Assembly: GCA_031256115.1 (NCBI GenBank)
Contig: JAIRRF010000107.1
Span: forward strand, 1 to 7,568
Source of the DNA: Treponema sp.
GTDB taxonomy: Bacteria > Spirochaetota > Spirochaetia > Treponematales > Breznakiellaceae
Reading direction: 5' to 3'
DNA: 7,568 bases
Shown here: positions 5,412 through 7,568 of the stretch, in pieces
Layout of the letters: every line of letters starts with the position of its first letter
Numbering within the stretch: the stretch's first letter is position 1
The notes under the pieces: generated by a model
Databases searched by the model: none
The model's input: only the letters and a program-made list of their open reading frames with translations
Told to the model about the DNA's origin: nothing
Position numbers and translations under genes: made by a program

Positions 5412-5969
5412 ATGGCATCATCATTGAATGTTTTATCGGGGATTGCAGCAGCGGCGGCTGGTCTGGCGGGAGAGAAGGTATCCAAGAACGGAGCTATCCC
5501 CGGATTGGATTTAACGGCGATACTTCCGGCTCTTCTGGGCAAAACCGGAGGGGCCGCCGGCATAGCGGGAGCCCTGGCATCTGCGGCATTAAAATCCGGG
5601 GTGCTTAACAATTCCAAAATGGGAGACCTGGCAGGTTTAGCTGGTTCATTGCTTTCCTTAACAAAAAAAACAGGAACAGGAAAACAAACTGCCGCGGAAG
5701 GCATAGCAGGGCTGGCCGCGGCTGTCGTCGGCAGTTCCGGATCCGGGGCGGATTTGGGCTCCATAGCTTCTTTGGCATCCAAACTGGCAAAAACTGCCAA
5801 GGGCGATAAAGAGTTAAATGGTATGGCTTCAGAACTGGGTAAAACCTTGAGCGGTTCATTTGGTGTTTCTTTTAACGCGCCGGGAACAGCCCTTAAAGCT
5901 TTGGATAAGGTGCTGGGAAATGATACCAAGGGCGAACTCTTTAAGTCTGTACTGAAAAGCCTTTCTTAA
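5412..5969 (+). CDS. Ala/Gly/Leu/Ser-rich hypothetical protein with internal repeat
   Basis: A 185-residue protein of unknown function. The start is secure, with AGGAG five bases before the ATG. The composition is extreme: mostly A, G, L, S and K, no cysteine, tryptophan, tyrosine or histidine, and only three phenylalanines (150, 154, 177). Hydrophobic Ala/Gly-rich helices (about 5-20, 36-62, 70-84, 94-108) are joined by Lys/Gly/Ser turns. MGDLAGLAGSLLSLTKK (70-86) and LGSIASLASKLAKTAK (115-130) look like copies of one motif. The N-terminus lacks the positive charge of a standard signal peptide. The small-residue helices could pack tightly in a bundle, insert in a membrane, or oligomerise. 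It precedes cysK by 20 bases and is probably the first gene of that run, but no functional tie is visible. A 179-codon open frame on the opposite strand is a shadow of its composition. Confidence 0.75.
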   Translation: MASSLNVLSGIAAAAAGLAGEKVSKNGAIPGLDLTAILPALLGKTGGAAGIAGALASAALKSGVLNNSKMGDLAGLAGSLLSLTKKTGTGKQTAAEGIAGLAAAVVGSSGSGADLGSIASLASKLAKTAKGDKELNGMASELGKTLSGSFGVSFNAPGTALKALDKVLGNDTKGELFKSVLKSLS

Positions 5970-5989
5970 ATACCTCCGATTGAAAGACT

Positions 5990-6910
5990 TTGGCTAAAGT
6001 TAATGCGATCACCGATTTAATCGGAAAAACCCCCATTGTTAAAATCAACAAGCTCAACGAGGGGGGCGCGGAAGTATATGCAAAGCTTGAGTTTTTTAAC
6101 CCCCTTTCAAGTATTAAGGACAGGACTGCCCTGGCGCTTATAGAATCGGGAGAAAAGGATGGTACCATAAAGCCCGGGACGGTGCTTATCGAAGCTACCA
6201 GCGGCAATACCGGCATAGGACTGGCTTTTACAGCGGCGGTTAAGGGTTATCGTCTCATCATTACTATGCCGGAAACCATGAGCATCGAACGGCAGAGACT
6301 TTTTAAAGCCCTGGGGGCGGAACTGGAACTGACCGATGGAGCCGGGGGAATGCGGAGGGCCATAAGCAGGGCAGAAGAGCTGGGCGCATCTATTCCCGGT
6401 TCCCGGATTCTTCGGCAGTTCGAAAACCCCGCCAATCCGGCAATTCATGAAAAAACTACGGGTCCGGAAATCTGGGAGGACATGGAAGGAAAAATTGATT
6501 TCCTGATTGCCGGGGTTGGTACCGGAGGTACCATCAGCGGAGCGGGAAAATACCTAAAATCAAAAAAGGCTTCTATTAGAATTATTGCCGTAGAACCTGA
6601 AGGATCTCCGGTTCTGAGCAGGGGCGCTCCGGGTTCCCACAAAATCGAGGGCATCGGCGCGGGTTTCCGGCCCATTAATTACAATCATGAAATCGTCGAC
6701 GAAATCTATTTAAGCAATGAAACAAAAGCAGGAAATACAGCCCGGCTTCTGGCAAAAAAAGAAGGGATCCTGGCAGGGATTTCTTCCGGCGCAGTCCTGG
6801 AGGCAGCCCTGGCTGTTTCAAAGCGGCCCGGAAACAATGGAAAAACCATTGTGGCGATCCTCCCCGATTCGGGGGAACGGTACCTATCCACATGGCTCTG
6901 GGAAGAGTAA
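5990..6910 (+). CDS. cysK: Cysteine synthase (O-acetylserine sulfhydrylase)
   Basis: A PLP enzyme that makes L-cysteine and acetate from O-acetylserine and sulfide, here 306 residues, the usual length. Visible motifs are the PLP lysine K43 in NPLSSIKDRT (37-46), the substrate loop TSGNTG (70-75), QFENPANP (143-150), the phosphate-binding GVGTGGT (175-181), EGIGAGF (220-226), GISSGA (263-268) and the terminal PDSGERYLST (292-301). The start is TTG at 5990. An in-frame TGA lies at 5981-5983 and no ATG or GTG is available before the conserved ITDLIGKTP, so TTG is the only sensible choice; the ribosome binding site is weak, suggesting modest translation. The last motif, PDSGERYLST, favours CysK over cystathionine beta-synthase. 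CysM is a less likely alternative. Confidence 0.95.
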   Translation: MAKVNAITDLIGKTPIVKINKLNEGGAEVYAKLEFFNPLSSIKDRTALALIESGEKDGTIKPGTVLIEATSGNTGIGLAFTAAVKGYRLIITMPETMSIERQRLFKALGAELELTDGAGGMRRAISRAEELGASIPGSRILRQFENPANPAIHEKTTGPEIWEDMEGKIDFLIAGVGTGGTISGAGKYLKSKKASIRIIAVEPEGSPVLSRGAPGSHKIEGIGAGFRPINYNHEIVDEIYLSNETKAGNTARLLAKKEGILAGISSGAVLEAALAVSKRPGNNGKTIVAILPDSGERYLSTWLWEE

Positions 6911-6918
6911 ACTAAATA

Positions 6919-7131
6919 ATGATAACAACTCTTATGATAGACGGGATGAGCTGCGATCATTGCACAGCCCATGTTAAGGAAGCGCTGGAAGTTATTACCG
7001 GGGTCTTGTCAGTTCAGGTAAGCCTGAAAGAAAAAAATGCTCTGGTGGAACACAATGATTCCGTTACCCCGGAAGTTCTGAAAGAGGCGGTAAACGAAGC
7101 AGGTTACGAAGCAATGTTGAGGGGATTTTAA
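6919..7131 (+). CDS. copZ: Copper-chaperone-like heavy-metal-associated (HMA) domain protein
   Basis: A 70-residue single HMA domain with the metal-binding GMSCDHC motif (C12, C15) in the first loop and the family ending NEAGYEA (59-65). Such proteins bind Cu(I) or similar soft metals in the cytoplasm and pass them to a P-type ATPase or regulator. No ATPase or CsoR-type repressor is in the window. Histidine H14 between the cysteines fits CopZ-like chaperones; a mercury or general thiol-metal role cannot be excluded. It starts eight bases after cysK, with a purine-rich GGAAGAG at the end of cysK as ribosome binding site. Confidence 0.85.
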   Translation: MITTLMIDGMSCDHCTAHVKEALEVITGVLSVQVSLKEKNALVEHNDSVTPEVLKEAVNEAGYEAMLRGF

Positions 7132-7145
7132 CAATACAAGATCCG

Positions 7146-7568
7146 GTGAATGAACAGAACCCTTTTCACAGGCTGGGTCTGCTTACGGGAGAAGCCGTTT
7201 TGGCGGCTCTGGATAAGACCGGGGTAATTATTGTTGGTCTGGGAGGTGTGGGAAGCTGGGCATCGGAAGCCCTGGTACGATCCGGCATAAGACGCATTAC
7301 CATTGTTGATAACGATACGGTTTCCATGACCAACATCAACCGGCAGATCCAGGCTGTACCCGGTACTGTTGGGCTTCCCAAGGCGGCGGCATTAATGAAG
7401 CGGCTTTTGGAAATCAACCCACGCTGCGAAGTAACGGCCTTTAATCAAATCTTTTCCAATGAGACCGCAGCTCTCTTTGGAATAGAAAAGGCAGATTATG
7501 TGATCGACGCCATAGACAGCCTGGACAATAAACTCGACCTTATCCGGTTTGTAATGGCAGAAAATAAT
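7146..7568 (+). CDS. tcdA: tRNA threonylcarbamoyladenosine dehydratase TcdA (E1-like), C-terminus beyond the window
   Basis: The first 141 residues of an E1/ThiF-type adenylating enzyme are visible. VGLGGVGSWASEAL (30-43) is the nucleotide-binding loop. It is followed by the acidic VDNDTV strand end (54-59), the hallmark TNINRQIQA (62-70) and VGLPKA (75-80), which match TcdA (YgdL/CsdL) better than ThiF or MoeB, and then DYVIDAIDSLDNK. TcdA uses ATP to cyclise t6A at tRNA position 37 to ct6A, and in E. coli it works with the CsdA/CsdE sulfur relay. The start is GTG at 7146, the only start codon in the open frame after the in-frame stop at 7056. The ribosome binding site is weak. The gap to copZ is 14 bases, suggesting one transcript. 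Confidence 0.9.
   Translation, partial: MNEQNPFHRLGLLTGEAVLAALDKTGVIIVGLGGVGSWASEALVRSGIRRITIVDNDTVSMTNINRQIQAVPGTVGLPKAAALMKRLLEINPRCEVTAFNQIFSNETAALFGIEKADYVIDAIDSLDNKLDLIRFVMAENN

Noticed and set aside
5390..5929. Minus-strand open frame of 179 codons opposite the Ala-rich gene
   Set aside because: It is proline- and alanine-rich, has no ribosome binding site, and arises from the codon bias of the plus-strand gene, which has a strong AGGAG and a promoter.

Overview
The window reads as chromosomal DNA of a spirochaete, most likely a free-living or gut Treponema. This rests on recognition of protein style, not on a search: the DnaX N-terminus (MAYEVTATRRRPKTF), an HU-like/Ig-like DUF4469 protein and a coiled-coil PD-(D/E)XK protein of the DUF3782 type, both of which I associate with treponemes. 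Base composition is intermediate, lower in the cation-transporter gene and in the middle of the window.

Left part (1-3272, all on the minus strand): a conserved replication/recombination operon, dnaX - ybaB - recR, with overlapping stop and start codons. A cation diffusion facilitator gene is attached directly behind recR. Beyond it a new minus-strand gene starts from its own promoter and runs off the left edge.

Middle (about 3300-5260): an accessory-looking block. In order it holds a 132-bp imperfect inverted repeat that folds into one long rod, a minus-strand gene for a two-domain HU-like/Ig-like (DUF4469) protein, a roughly 390-bp non-coding stretch with an operator-like palindrome, a leader hairpin and an array of eight and a half 23-24 bp direct repeats, and a minus-strand gene for a coiled-coil PD-(D/E)XK nuclease-like protein whose stop codon lies inside the last repeat. 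This block is the part most likely to contain something undescribed.

Right part (5412-7568, all on the plus strand): a probable four-gene run. It starts with an Ala/Gly/Leu/Ser-rich hypothetical protein, followed by cysteine synthase (cysK, TTG start), a copper-chaperone-like HMA protein (copZ type) and tcdA (tRNA t6A dehydratase, E1-like), cut by the right edge. The short gaps (20, 8 and 14 bases) suggest co-transcription. Sulfur/cysteine supply, a thiol metal carrier and tRNA modification may be loosely linked, but that link is inference.
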